This document shows positions 33,001 to 34,618 of a stretch of DNA of 64,000 nucleotides, in pieces; positions within the stretch are counted from its first letter, which is position 1; every line of letters begins with the position of its first letter. Under the pieces are notes generated by a model. It was not told the DNA's origin. It did not search any database and saw only the letters and a list, made by a program, of their open reading frames with translations. Source of the stretch: Polynucleobacter sp. JS-JIR-II-50 (GTDB lineage Bacteria; Pseudomonadota; Gammaproteobacteria; Burkholderiales; Burkholderiaceae); contig NZ_CP061307.1 of assembly GCF_018687895.1 (NCBI RefSeq), positions 1,199,948 to 1,263,947 on the forward strand. The letters run 5' to 3'. A program made the translations under genes and the position numbers.

Positions 33001-34618
33001 AGCTGCCAAGGCTCGGACAGATATTGCCATTCACAGCAATCGTTACGTTGTTGTTTGTTAACGCAGATGAAATAACATTCGCCGCGCTAGCATCGATGAT
33101 CAAATCAATTGGATCTAAGAACCACAAACCAGACTTACCTTTTGCAGCGCTCGTATCAATGACTAGTTGTTTACCAACATTCACAATTCCTTTTGAACTG
33201 GTCTCAACAAATCCACCGTTACCACCAAGTGATCCACCAACGGCTTTCAGAATTCCGTTCACAGTCGTTTTCACTTCAGACCAAATCACAATGTTTCCAG
33301 CATCACCCTTTTTAGTAGATGAGACATCTACCAGTGCGTTATCTTGAACCGTGACAGTTTTAGCAATTTGTTTTGTCTGAGTTGCTACAGTAGCAACTTG
33401 TTGCGCAGCTGCTTGACGAGTATCGATGCTTGCAGTGGTGGTAAGCGCGGTTGCTGCTTTTGCCACTTCTTGGACAGGCGCTTGGTTTGTATTGGTAACT
33501 TGAGTTCTGCCAAGACCTACCTCGACACTACCACCACCTGCTTTACCAGTAGCCGTAGTTTTGGAGTTTTGGGCCAAGGTGATGTTTTCACCAACGATAT
33601 AGACCTGACCACCCTTAGAGTTGGCGCCCTTACCGTTTGCGGATACGGTGCCTGCCTGGGTAACGTTAGAGGCGACCAATTCAATGACACCCCCGCTATT
33701 GACCACTGAAGATGCTGAAATACGGCCGGTGTTCTTAATAACCGATCCCATGAGCTGATTTGCTGAGCCTGCAGCTACCACGATCAAACCACCCTTGACC
33801 TCTACAACCCGCTTATTTTCGATCAGGGCGCCATAAGTCGCCTTGTCCACATTGACCGAAATGAGCTGGTCACCCCGGAAATCGAGGGTAATCTGCTCGC
33901 CAGCAGCCATAGCGACCGCAGAATTGGCCCCTTTTCGGGCTAAAAGGTAGCCTTCATTACGGATTTCTGGGGACAAAAGGGCGATGTATCCATTGGGGTC
34001 ATTTGCACTGACTTTTCCCTCATTAACAACCGCGCCTTTGCCGTTGCCTTTGTAGGTGGATTTTCCATCCATGAAATCTTTGTTTGCGATGTCCATTGTT
34101 GTCGCAACAACACCGGCTGCATTAATTTCTGCGCCCTTACTGATGGTCACACCATTTGGATTTACCAGCACCACTTGTCCATTTGCACGCACAACACCAT
34201 CGATCATCGATTGAGTAGTGCCCGTTACTCGATTTAAAGTAACTGCAGAGGCATTTGGCTGGTTAAAGTTAACCGTAGCATTTTTTCCAACGTTAAAGCT
34301 ATCCCAATTCACAACCGCACGTTGTGAAGTTTGATTGATATTCATGGTCGCAGAATTAGCCGTTTGGGTCTGCGAAATGGAGGCGCTTCCGGAGACTATT
34401 TTTCCACCAGTTGGAAGTGCATTTGGAGCGGTCTGTGAGATCGCAAAATTGAACTGACTGAGAATCAAAAATCCAACTGCGTAGCGTGTCTTATTGTGCG
34501 AATTTTTCGCGACAAAATTCCTCTTCGCTTTCGCAAAGAAAAATGCATGCTGATCGAGAATTTTTGCTACTAGTTTTTTCAAAAAAATTACGTACTGTTT
34601 GATTGCAAAAATACGCAA
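1..34618 (-). CDS. Giant TpsA / filamentous-haemagglutinin-type exoprotein (C-terminus beyond window)
   Basis: Seen: one minus-strand frame with no stop from an in-frame TGA at 34619-34621 to the left edge, at least 11,539 codons. Translations sampled at about 34.4, 31.5, 28, 23, 14, 9, 4.3 and 0.05 kb are all in the same frame. Layout by residue: basic N-terminus and hydrophobic segment (about 45-62, YAVGFLILSQFNFA); TPS domain (about 60-345) with NPNG at 153-156; two post-TPS motifs, WFLDP (499-503) and WLLDP (W1025); beta-helical repeats; autotransporter-type beta-strand repeats (about 2340-4900); LamG-like domain (about 3800-4010); glycine-rich domains (about 6837-7064 and 10000-10193); ConA-like domain (about 8507-8660); 71-residue repeats (about 9250-9870). 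Known: TpsA proteins cross the outer membrane through TpsB and act as adhesins or rods. Inferred: a surface fibre exported by the TpsB at 36937-38676. The start is uncertain: no in-frame ATG lies before the TPS domain. TTG at 34618 is the most upstream choice, TTG at 34582 the next, and neither has a Shine-Dalgarno. Confidence 0.93.
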   Translation of the reverse strand, partial: MRIFAIKQYVIFLKKLVAKILDQHAFFFAKAKRNFVAKNSHNKTRYAVGFLILSQFNFAISQTAPNALPTGGKIVSGSASISQTQTANSATMNINQTSQRAVVNWDSFNVGKNATVNFNQPNASAVTLNRVTGTTQSMIDGVVRANGQVVLVNPNGVTISKGAEINAAGVVATTMDIANKDFMDGKSTYKGNGKGAVVNEGKVSANDPNGYIALLSPEIRNEGYLLARKGANSAVAMAAGEQITLDFRGDQLISVNVDKATYGALIENKRVVEVKGGLIVVAAGSANQLMGSVIKNTGRISASSVVNSGGVIELVASNVTQAGTVSANGKGANSKGGQVYIVGENITLAQNSKTTATGKAGGGSVEVGLGRTQVTNTNQAPVQEVAKAATALTTTASIDTRQAAAQQVATVATQTKQIAKTVTVQDNALVDVSSTKKGDAGNIVIWSEVKTTVNGILKAVGGSLGGNGGFVETSSKGIVNVGKQLVIDTSAAKGKSGLWFLDPIDLIIDASAANVISSALTNNNVTIAVNGNICPSLGSCTQNGSGSLTLASGADILKQGGSLTTLKLISSGIFNLNANISGADLNVIINSSIAYLNVGTTINASQVTVQAQSIYSNGTINAYGVSNASTPLGAAIQLLAQAVYVSGRLNVATNTNTSNNTNTNSNTITYNGNVIRKEDIPTFLTAQNNATTALDVVYSTTAANDSVADRINTQTNVIYLNAVREINLYSTAEIKANGTTGGAINITAQAFNAESGSLIQANGNNGPGGVITLTTSDVHLSGAISANGTTGGSFALSANSAQFDGTATIQTNGSSGPGGTISIDVSQDSVFVNSGLYANGLTDGGSIRILSRAGNLSLFDSLIQTNGGNGRGGSILLSANNGSTSISSAIESIGVTQGGNILITANDITLENNSNITVTGNTGGGTVLVGGDWQGSNGVYQATTVTMKQSAVIDASALVNGDGGKVVLWSDVQNHNSRTEAHGSIYAKGGVISGRGGNVETSAGTLNAENIFVDTRAADGTAGNWLLDPYNYVIRGTAAANIASALSTSNITIDTSASLSSSYYNDIGNCTTCGDITVYNAITYTGSGARTLTLKADSSISIYANITSTNAALNVILWSDQQQKGGNGVGGWIYLDSGVTISSNGGKIVLAGGSDNGANGGTSGDGIPDNFAWNALTNDKAGIQFGPIGGASAISGSSINLLSNGGDIIMRGYTSGVTPYPGMTTQKTFKIDSGVGTISIFGASNVGHGFEWVYGIDAADFVITSASTSSNAISITGSTARSGYTAGIVALRSGNYLIQSTASTGGGIQFVADNQTASGDQMIFSGAGGTAYILSANGPINFSGSGGASGFNANGGAIKLGSNSAVTVNGVTSSVASSTSNIILTTNHFSFGASSAINTTGSLTIQPFGTSFSDVTLSNLSFASSFSQVTLGKAGNAGRLTISSNIASAGAFTIYSGRLLISTNISVTSVGNMSVTTVFPTNEIGLYLYSGALLESTGGTMNITAGSGGSYDIYTTNATIRSYGDLTITANATSNRAITLDPSSLIRSTNGALTITTTSTAEIALWLNTSTQILASGAISITANSSTNEGLFLEANSKIQSTGSTLDISASGGILLKTGTQLLSSGNLNIFSNGTATSREGLDIYEGGSVVVQSSAGNVNINAIGYHGIYLSNASTTIRAYGDLNINALANTEIAIYGSASGTCATSQCGLISDTGNITINAISKDNSVNGYYAYYLRNPIVANGTDSGKGNVYISATGKYGGIYGDGGTYAYLKAQGNIDVIAYGGASGGYGYYSNAAGPSLTSNAAGGLMRSTAGNITISAYSAWDVGYASDSTSANYVALAGNIAIQGSTLSSNSGDAVSTANAAILAAYNSIYSTLTGAANPRTATATGYATASAGSAATGQYWGVGLKGKFFALNNPYTVTSGTAPTSGGAITIQGRNLYAVTPGTVDTGSGLTIWDGGNIYSYGALSITGYAIGGRTVADGVNASTGANHGINIWSTTTTLRSYASSVTLAGYANGQRTASNYQANLESAGIFIYSDANIIKAYTNVSITGIDMSGIGLYIGNFYAGSNGIVADTGSVTINSINNNSNWYSTYLRQSVTATAGAVTINVAGQFGLSMDDGQGVITAAGNVNINAYTSLYTSFYLSTGVSNTIQSSGGSIIISATNAGSNTDNYAVNEGSTTSITANQNIIFQGASLASATPGSLTSAAGAATPVFASANSGSVMTGPNATRTLSWAGAMTATNGYISLSGSSVVSGLMTASNASGGLVLSGTGTYNLSNTSNAISTIGASIGSSSLTFVDGSSLKIGTVNSVTGITAGALTLTAAGLTGSSNITPSSASTITINNSSGSPEYSGIISGSTAVTKSGNGTQIFSGANSYSSGTTVSGGTLQVNDGGTFGSGTVAATATVKFNLTADASFANGFNLTSNGTIMNIGTAVPTFTGVINTAATSTTLLDGGTAGLIVSGNAAPTASGAGYWVKGNVTFMGNALNTLVIRGVSSGVATVTFASSNGVTTFTPWFVGTSESTAPMNIVVNSGVTVTEDASQGAGSLYYGSLSGLGTLNLRGSSATAYILGASSIDTLTATSNIALNVGNNTTSGSIASGNITANGGITLDSSSASYTYSGRLSGTTLTKNGSGAVTLSGANDYTGLTTISAGTLKLGNATALGTTAAGTTITAGAVLDLNGQTIANAEALTINGTGISSGGAVINSSATAASYSGLVTLGSASSIVAGTGTIALTHSGTISGTYGLTLGGAQGGTVSSIIGTSTGTLTKADAGTWTLNGVNTFTGAITISAGNLTIGGSGSLNSGSYAGNISVANTSSGKLQFASSATQTLSGIVSGAGAVTISGTGALTLTGNNTYTGTTTVNLGSTLNLTPASAFTETLSGDFVNNGTVNFDGSNGYGAGLTASPINIGNASGSGAWNITSSVNPGLWNNRLVFQGTLTTSGLMTVSNYGNLWIVASTTSGINSTSAIYLNGVNTYLRVYGVANAVLKVGTLTGSGKVDFADGGGGKALTLSIGNDNGTGAFTGTILNSGASSPTTVLGLTKEGSGTQTLSGTNTYTGATAVNGGTLTFGIADSIANSASVTLANTAGVAFNLGGYNQSIKNLSGGGATGGNITLGDKKLTVTQTSGASYDGVMSGTGGQLTKEGGSQLTLTGSNTYTGATTINGGTLKVGASGGVLSDSTAVVLGGSGTLDVYYSETVGSIAGSGTIYTQNPGSGVVLTMGGDNSSTSFSGNLSYGMTGLGYIKNGSGTLTLSGTSTFTNFSVTVGIDINGGVVSLGSSAALGNMSGTAYIGFGGGTLQYSSSNTTDYSGKFKSSPTQSFSIDTNGQDVTFASALGGASSTLTKLGTGKLTLTNANTYGGITTISAGTLAIGGSGSLGSGAYAANITNNAALLYSSSAAQTLSGIISGSGTVTKDTSSSSTLTLSNTNTYSGLTSLNSGVISVAADGNLGTNAGLAFNTGTLTITGSSFSSAKNITLNGAGTITNNNSAGATLSGSVTNGSNLLTVNGTGNTTISGVIGSGSGGLTKAGAGTLTLSNTNTYSGLTSINGGVISVAADGNLGTNAGLAFNTGTLTITGSSFSTAKNITLNGAGTITNNNSAGATLSGSITNGSNLLTVNGTGDTTISGVIGSGSGGLTKAGAGTLTLSNTNTYSGDTAISAGTLVIGSAGTLGSGAYAGAILNNGIFKYSSSADQTISGAISGTGDLYKDTNSISTLTLSYANTYGGSTTISAGTLALGINNALPTGTALTVNGILNLSGYAQTVGSLTGSGTIANEINVSKVGLVLYLDAANVLSYTGSGSMTWTDLSSSGYNGTFTGTPTYDAVNKAIVFSGDDYVTLPSGFANFTNGITIVSKANLGTANIWERIIDLGGGGEVNNILFSRGGTTTNLMYQLYNTNLPTSYNGGSRIVDSTFANYAASQNLSGTPALYVNGSVVSGTVDGGTWNALPNNVTRTSNFIGKSNWSADALLQGSLGLVTLYNRTLSAAEISALNTQINRSASLASSTLTVGGSATTSFSGSIKDGGATIALAKSGSGTLTLSGTNSYSGGTSINAGTLLVSADNNLGTAPSSATAGNITFNGGTLKTTSTFTLDANRGIAMTGNGGINVDGSTTLTYGGIISGAGSFTKSGTGALLLSGNSTFTGATNINAGTVAVSHSNALGTSAGGVVIASGATLSLSGDITISDAISVAGTGVGGNGAIVNTSGANSITGAVTLTAASTIKTTSGTLIFDVASGNGFTGNFDLTIDGSGNTTITDPIATGTGGVIKNGSGTLNMTGANTYTGDTTLNAGALSFNTITSNSLTINSGTTVILGTSGVISDTAAVTVNGTFDLNGYSETVGSIAGTGLITSSRVGTPTLTVGGDNSTTTFSGVLENGLSTVSLTKLGTGILTLGTSNTYTGVTTVGGGAIAIGADTSLGVAPGSATTGQLVLDGGSLNATNSFTLSANRGISLTGATSIDVASTKTLTYNGVMAGAGNFTKSGAGTLILGGANQNNGTFAVTAGAVTLNVADAISAVSSVSLTNAAGVAINLGGNNQTFTALSGGGSTGGNISLGSAVLTINSGANATYAGVISGVGGSVIKTGSAALTLSGANTFTGGITVNAGSIKAGAATTGSITNGPFGTGTVTITSGTSLDLNGNAIANALSIAGTGDGTTGALYNSSASAGSASGAMTLTGATTIKTTGAMTLGTINGAYALTAYTTSTGAITFGGAIGGSANLVSLTTNASAGSAGIVLSGGAITTTGDLSLGNTITLAANTTLSSGNTITLGNALTGSGYSITITNSAIINAALSGLSSISVGGTTSLGGNVTTTGTQTYSGAVTLTGANRTLTSSSNGAISLGTSDGAYGLTISNGSGAITLGAVGGSSPLTTLTLQGTGLNTLNGDINTSGAVDLKGTSRQTAFAANRAITTTNSSGNGNITLGTSNSAYSLTLNAGSGAVSLGVLGRTADGQTGVPLAAVTITGTGTNTLAGNISSTGNVNLGTGRATSITSSLTIGSGSGAMTLGDLTLANGISLVLGDAGSGNISVTSITGQSGGTSNVTFSNSGTVNVSGDLKTGIGTLWLNKVAGNVTFAGSTQVTQLRTDGSATYNISLTGASNSIASFYTSTPFETTGTVTIGDEATDSFTYSGGAFNPSSPATLSLAGSIITSNVTAGNGAVTLGDANTAVTLGAGLTVNTSASNSNITIASSATIAGAGKALTLNAGTGSISITSALSGMGNLIFTGNEIDWSAAIAGTGTLTLKPTTATNVINVGASSDAGAPTLDLTSAELALLGGTFTGVTIGGGSQSGNISIAAASSFANPVTFTTSGSTILSGNLTATGSAGITVTNGLQVSGAARTITSSTGDITLAAVDATGTAYGLTLTTTSGTINVARVGGVAALASLTTSAGGTTNFTGAGVTTTGAQTYNNAVTLAADNAFATTNSAIQFAGTVNSATSTPRALTANAGTSTITFTGAVGGSQGLGNISLTSTGTTTISSTVNAATFTQNSVTGTTAINGGSIITTGAQAYGNAVTLGSALTTLSTTNSNITFSNALNSTTSARALTLTAGSGAVSFNGIVGGTLALGAVNSTAATTTNSANISGAGAYGVTGAAAFNAIVSGVASISVSGATTIGANITTIGAQTYNGNTTLTANTTLTTTNSDVSFGGTLNGNAAGRTLIIAAGTGAATFTGAVGGSYALGATSITAATATNSATFAGNSTLGITGNAVMNGAISGITTLSVSGTSSIAANITSSSNQTYTGAVTITGSSVTLNSSSSNGTVLFSSTVNSAATAANPLTVSAGSGNITFTGVVGGATDGALGALTVNTTGTSTFSAAVTAASVTTDAGGTTAMNGGTIITTGAQTYNDAVTLGAATTLTSSSSGAINLASTVNGAQTLAINTAGATTFGGAVGASTNLTSITTDAAGTVAINGGTITTTGAQTYNEAVSLGAATTLSASSITTSSTMAAGSNAVTFTTDAIALGGNLSGSSTLTIQPKTAATTIAIGSAATGALKLDDAELAYLVDGFTNIYLGSTTGTGAIAVNYTTPYTFTDPLTIRSNTSGGGAITATSALNTGTNALTVTSGGAVSVAGITSGNLAITGTGITLNGDITTSGTQTYTGAVTLGNSITLAATNNAVTFSGSGSTINGAKDFTVSAGSGAISFGGVVGGSSVLSSLTLTTTHATGITLSGNITTIGAQTYNGNTTLTANTTLTTTNSDVSFGGTLNGNAAGRTLIIAAGTGAATFTGAVGGSYALGATSITAATATNSATFAGNSTLGITGNAVMNGAISGITTLSVSGTSSIAANITSSSNQTYTGAVTITGSSVTLNSSSSNGTVLFSSTVNSAATAANPLTVSAGSGNITFTGVVGGATDGALGALTVNTTGTSTFSAAVTAASVTTDAGGTTAMNGGTIITTGAQTYNDAVTLGAATTLTSSSSGAINLASTVNGAQTLAINTAGATTFGGAVGASTNLTSITTDAAGTVAINGGTITTTGAQTYNEAVSLGAATTLSASSITTSSTMAAGSNAVTFTTDAIALGGNLSGSSTLTIQPKTAATTIAIGSAATGALKLDDAELAYLVDGFTNIYLGSTTGTGAIAVNYTTPYTFTDPLTIRSNTSGGGAITATSALNTGTNALTVTSGGAVSVAGITSGNLAITGTGITLNGDITTSGTQTYTGAVTLGNSITLAATNNAVTFSGSGSTINGAKDFTVSAGSGAISFGGVVGGSSVLSSLTLTTTHATGITLSGNITTIGAQTYNGNVFLAGANINLVTTNSDVNITGKVEGGSASVDMILQFLGGGTYLYNGTSYTAGSGSQPAGITVSYNSGTAAYSWTPSVTTTATVLVVGGGGGGGYDGAGGGGGGGVIYTTYAVSSGSALAVSVGGGGLYSSAQGGQASNGGSSAFGTLTALGGGGGGSKQANGVAGASGGGGGHNNSTSGQTGGAGSYATDGLSYTYGNAGGTSYNSAGGGGGGAGTAGSNATDTLAGNGGQGYYTNISGAYDYYGSGGGGGTWSLSAGGNGGTNAGNGAAASNVAVTNPVANRGGGGGGSGNLGGSPPTPSSGASGIVIVNASSTGTGLTINAGSGVISLGSTVGATNALSTLSLTSSVGINLGGNISTAGTQTYTGPVVVKASTTATTTNSAVLFSSTVNSYATAANPLTVSAGSGNVTFTGIVGGATDGALGALTVNTTGATTFSAAVTAASVTTNAGGTVALNGATVTTSGAQTYNDAVILGVDTTLAATTATFKDTVTGAYGLTITGNAVFGDATADTVTLTGANKALSVSGTSTINANITTSGGQTYAGATTVGAALTLSASSITTGSTLAASGNALTLTTDAISLGGALSGSAALVIQPKTDATTIGLGSSITSTSCGGAACALALDDTELGRLTDGFASITIGSATGTGAIAINYTTPYTFTDPVTIRSKATSGGGSITASSALASGTNSLTLSTYGAVSVAGITSGTLAITGNGITLNGDITTSGTQTYTGAVTLGAAVNTSSKGASSTGNAISFGSTINGAQAFTVDAGVGAITFSGALGNSTGLASISLTTSHATGITLTGNVTTTGTQTYTGAVRLATNITLTTTNSNVGFGGTLNSDATTRTLNIAAGSGAVTFTGAVGGSAALGATAITAATTTNSSTWVGNSTLAITGNAVVNGAISGITTLSVSGTSNIAANITSSSNQAYIGAVTITGSAVNLNSSSSNGTVAFSSTVNSYATAANPLTVSAGSGNVTFTGIVGGATDGALGALTVNTTGATTFSAAVTAASVTTNAGGTVALNGATVTTSGAQTYNDAVILGVDTTLAATTATFKDTVTGAYGLTITGNAVFGDATADTVTLTGANKALSVSGTSTINANITTSGGQTYAGATTVGAALTLSASSITTGSTLAASGNALTLTTDAISLGGALSGSAALVIQPKTDATTIGLGSSITSTSCGGAACALALDDTELGRLTDGFASITIGSATGTGAIAINYTTPYTFTDPVTIRSKATSGGGSITASSALASGTNSLTLSTYGAVSVAGITSGTLAITGNGITLNGDITTSGTQTYTGAVTLATGNITLSGTSATFNSTVAGGTNALAITGNAVFNGALSNVTNLSVSGTTTINAASITTTGSQTYTGVVTVATPATITANTLTTSSTVAASANNLTLSVDVITLGGNLSGTGALAIIPKTLTRGIYLGSADNTISTVLNLKTADIAYLVDGFSGITIGGVGYSGAITSQSNLSFKDPVTFTSSNTMTLSHDLAAASSTNAAFTVGGPLTWNAGSITTSSGPVTLNGDIVLGGSGTRAITTASGIITIGASTSNTVTGNSTNLTLNSGSAAINVNSALNGIGALGLGTTGQAGLITTNGVITATSLVTGNTAYNIILNNGSNGTSVIGTTGSNSYSLVFNNTGTLTINSQTGDTFAVLGSLTISAPSALNVMGTVQTSGDMTIGSSVNMAGNVSLDTTGNTSGISGLGTGGNATVNGSISANTAGLTLSIKTGAGSFNAAADVGNGNGSSTSYISGGTTWVTTSNGTNPYQMTINLGQTWTYQADYMVNSGGLDSGGLNTIFSYGNYTDGILVRTLRGDNLYLKNVQPGGSSGVDLFGCGSCGSGSAYVTIKITYSYDGTNGTLNIYSNNVLKMSATAAGQLTPSSNLLSIGSAYHAHNEGLNATIKNLSISSTASVANTLGTIAIDASQTGAVSFGGQVGVQSLTTGSGAYNLAFTGASTAISNATAFGNTGSLTLGDASTDTFAFSGGFTATAPSSISLAGAFTSSGPTTIGTSSTSIGLTAATTINTSGGSSTSNRALTLAAPLTGDNIALTLTSGTGVITTAAMGSSGHGLGALTFFGDEFNPTADVYGQSTLVIKPYTSGNTIVVGGSNNNTDTVLNITATELAYLKNGFTGMTIGSPTTGQITISTNMNVVDPLVLDTNGANISVGADMIAVGDATFTFNDPVVISGSVTMITANQALSFSSNLNGTTAGAENLNLQTGTGNITFSGLVGNVVPLNVVSLDSSGTITINQPITSTSFLTGSAGTTVIDTPTVTTVGTQSFNNSVLIKQNTVFSTTNSNITFNGTINSYDNTSARTVGINAGTATVAINGAVGGSNVLGATSITGGTVNIGASGTINMGANALTITTNALDIGASITGTSTLTIAPKTATTTIGLGTLATGDLHLNDTELGLLTNGFSSITFGSATATGKITAAEYTYLDNIKLLNYGVGSGGIEFIAPVSVGSNNLTLYTTGSVTQASGAPIIAAGLELLGTGGIYTLTNTGNAITTLAGNTGTVSFLENSGFAIGTVNTVGFTAATSLTLSSTGTVTQSNLISSPSLLLLGSGGTYTLTNTSNAITTLAANTGTVSFLENSGFAIGTVGSTNGVTATTLTLSSTGTVTQSQALTLTNLELLGTGGIYTLTNTGNAITTLAGNTGTVSLVDNGGFDIGTVNTIGLTASTSVTLNSTGAVTQSNLISTPSLLLLGSSGAYTLTNTSNAITTLAANTGTVSFLENSGFAIGTVGSTNGVIATTLTLSSTGSVTQAQALTVTNLELLGTNGNYTLTNAGNAITTLAGNTGTVSFLENSGFAIGTVNTVGFTAATSLTLSSTGTVTQSNLISSPSLLLLGSGGTYTLTNTSNAITTLAANTGTVSFLENSGFAIGTVGSTNGVTATTLTLSSTGTVTQSQALTLTNLELLGTGGIYTLTNTGNAITTLAGNTGTVSFLENSGFAIGTVNTVGLTTTGNITLSSTGTVTQSQKVAAVGLELLGANGIYTLTNTGNAIATLAGSTGTVSFLDNGGFDIGTVNTVGLTTSGNTTLSSAGTVTQSNLIAAAGLELLGSGGAYTFTNTSNAITTLAGNTGTVSFLENSGFAVGTVNTVGLTTTGNLTLSSTGGISFGANISSGAGNQSYTGPITLTNAVTLSSTTGSIEFVGNTSTINGAQAFTISSTSGPVTFATAIGNSTNLSSLSITTAGDISIGGNITTIGTQTYSGPVVIAADATLNSVGSSALNTTYNYSGSVQTVTIAGNSVTVELVGGAGGKGGDDGQIGASTGVSGRYIATLSVTPGTVLQLAPGGGGTTSVSAPSGLTAGGTNALGVGNGGTGGDDGPSGWSGGGGGGGAASVIRIGVSGADYIFAGGAGGGGGTGQAAGVTAGADAGRYQSVGTYAGAAGPSTTSGDGGGSGGGGGGLRGGLTTSPLAYSEWTGQGGNRGLNGVTSGVSVSSVTDTTTLLSNSANGYIILTTTGVTPGITFGGTVNGNKALTVSAAGGNVTFSGAVGSSQALGALAVNSTGTTTFSAAVSAASVTTNTGGTTAINGGSITTAGAQTYNDAVTLGAATTLNTTDSNIVFATTLNSSSLAKALTIGAGTGSVTFTGTVGNLVALGATNITAATTTNSSTLVGAGVYAITGNAVVNGAISGVTNLSVSGTTNIGANITTTGTQLYSGAVTLTANTALATTDSNVTFNGTLNSNNSTAKTLSINAGNGAVAMNGVVGGTSTTVLGATTITAGTFTTGASGSIAMGANTLTINTDAINLGAAISGTSTLTIAPKTATTTIGLGSAAAGTLNLDDTELGYLSNGFSSITFGSASATGKITAGTFTYSDYIKLYNYGASSGGIEFIGAFNTGSDNLTLYTTGSVTQGVSGSISAAGLELLGTGASYTLTNTSNAITTLAGSTGSVSFLENSGFAIGTVNTVGLTTTGNTTLSSAGTVTQSQKVAASGLELLGSGTFTLTNTGSANAITTLAANAGVVSFTQGTAYTVGSVNSVGITTTGNLALVGSAGMTIGANISSGVGTQTYTGPITLSTGAITLTSVDAAIVFSGSTATINGARDLTINSGTARITFGGTVGQSTAISSLTLQGTGDNYLPSAITATGNIDLKGTSRTNPLQVNSSITSSSNGNVTLGDTTGVFSLGISNGSGYISLAAVGSSSSKLTTFTLYGTGINKLYGAINTTGAVDLKGSSRTTQLFSDVTINTTNSDVTAGTINGGTGTADGTYAFNVNNGTGNIVAGNAGLVIKLKSLAFTGTGNTNIGTVDPTNGYDLGADRGLTLNADTSYYNPNVDVILGAITLGDNVTLTLGNGGPGLISVKSISGTATSTPGVLSGASNIVVNSVGTVRVLGNVGTDIGTITISNSGGTTFSGTVDAATLAITSTTASNTVAFSGNLTLTTGMTVGAGSAAYNVAINGGTNTIAGTTTFNNTGTLALGNGSDTINFTGGVVATAPSAISVNGTVTAAGTGVITLGDSDTAVTIDGISTIGGTSTGQITAGAINLNNSLTLGTLSTRSNAISLSSITGPSTGTADLTIVTAGTVTVGGAVGTNIGTLTITNSGGATFNGTVSAGTIALADSTDATTIAFNDNLSVATALTVNASAGANAFNVAINGSSNTIAGATTFANTGTVALGNGSDTINFTGGVVATAPSGIAVNGTVTAAGTGLITLGDSNTAVTIGGTSTIGGTSTGQITTGAINLNNSLTVGATAATPITLTTVTGPSSGTADLTINTSGAVAVGGAVGTNIGTLTITNSGGTTFSGAVSAASLAISNGVATTAVTFNGNLTLTT
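4040..4625 (-). other. Glycine-rich domain 1 inside TpsA
   Basis: Residues about 10000-10193 start TVTIAGNSVTVELVGGAGG, continue through several GGGGGG runs (for example SGWSGGGGGGAASVIRIGVS) and end near EWTGQGGNRGLNGV. The architecture matches the glycine-rich domain at 13430-14110, but the sequence differs, so the two are not a recent copy of each other. Confidence 0.75.
5020..6890 (-). repeat. Nine tandem 71-codon (213-bp) repeats in tpsA
   Basis: The anchor 'attttccaag' or its variants recurs at 5081, 5294, 5507, 5720, 5933, 6146, 6359, 6572 and 6785, exactly 213 bp apart. The protein unit is roughly TNTxNAITTLAxNTGTVSF-LENSGFAIGTV-TLSSTGTVTQS-LELLGxGG. Within the array, 5532-5980 and 6384-6832 (449 bp, offset 852 bp, four units) read identical, showing block-wise expansion. 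Two related units occur near 2380-2760. Confidence 0.93.
8640..9110 (-). other. Second ConA-like domain inside TpsA
   Basis: Residues about 8507-8660 contain TWTYQADYMVNSGGLDSG, IFSYGNYTDGILVRTLRGD, VTIKITYSYDGTNGTLNIY and IGSAYHAHNEGLNATIKNL, a plausible lectin-like jelly roll. It includes a CGSC pair. The flanking sequence returns at once to low-complexity beta-strand repeats. Assignment rests on pattern only and is weaker than for the domain at 22590-23230. Confidence 0.6.
10456..11501 (-). repeat. 1,046-bp direct repeat in tpsA, copy 1
   Basis: Reads identical to 12148-13193 at an offset of 1,692 bp (564 codons). The match begins at the shared CCAAAGTCACCGC and ends just after GGAGGAGAAG. 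The 646 bp between the copies (11502-12147) is different, so this is a dispersed pair, not a tandem one. Confidence 0.9.
12148..13193 (-). repeat. 1,046-bp direct repeat in tpsA, copy 2
   Basis: Second copy of 10456-11501. After its end the coding sequence runs into a different segment that leads to the glycine-rich domain at 13430-14110. The two copies lie in different repeat contexts while keeping the same frame. Confidence 0.9.
13430..14110 (-). other. Glycine-rich domain 2 inside TpsA
   Basis: Residues about 6837-7064 have runs of five to seven glycines separated by Ser/Ala/Asn/Thr loops, beginning with VVVGGGGGGG-like sequence and ending SGASGIVIVNAS. This resembles the Gly_rich domain family found in phage tail fibres and surface proteins, where the closing 'SG..G.VIV' strand is typical. 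It interrupts the beta-strand repeats without changing frame. Confidence 0.75.
14348..17724 (-). repeat. Perfect-looking tandem duplication, 1,671-bp unit, in tpsA
   Basis: Positions 14348-16018 and 16019-17689 read the same when shifted by 1,671 bp. A further 35 or so bases after 17689 begin a third copy before diverging. 1,671 is 557 codons exactly, so the frame is kept. The unit holds several beta-strand repeats and one DDAELAYLVDGF-type motif. The apparent absence of differences implies very recent duplication, gene conversion or an assembly effect. Confidence 0.92.
22590..23230 (-). other. LamG/concanavalin-like domain inside TpsA
   Basis: In-frame segment (residues about 3800-4010) unlike the repeats on both sides. 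It runs FSGDDYVTLPSGFANF, then WERIIDLGGGG, LYVNGSVVSGTVDGG, FIGKSNWSADALLQGSL and LYNRTLSAAEISALN. This is the typical course of a laminin-G/ConA-like jelly roll, including the closing 'LYNRTLSAAEI' strand common in bacterial LamG domains. Such folds often bind glycans. A ligand cannot be predicted from the sequence. Confidence 0.8.
23610..24300 (-). repeat. Imperfect tandem 333-bp repeat in tpsA
   Basis: Two neighbouring 111-codon units, anchored at 'ttggtatt' at 23631, 23964 and 24297, share most bases but carry scattered substitutions. They encode autotransporter-associated beta-strand repeats (TLSNTNTYSG-like). A third unit begins at 24297 and diverges. This is older than the perfect duplications downstream. 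Confidence 0.8.
33580..34440 (-). other. TPS secretion domain of the giant TpsA
   Basis: Residues about 60-347 of the giant protein match the haemagglutination-activity/TPS domain (PF05860 type). The segment starts just after the signal region, with the invariant-style NPNG (residues 153-156) followed by VTISKGAEINAAGVVATT and LLSPEIRNEG. In FhaB-type proteins this domain is the address read by the POTRA domains of TpsB. Its presence assigns the whole frame to two-partner secretion. Confidence 0.92.
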
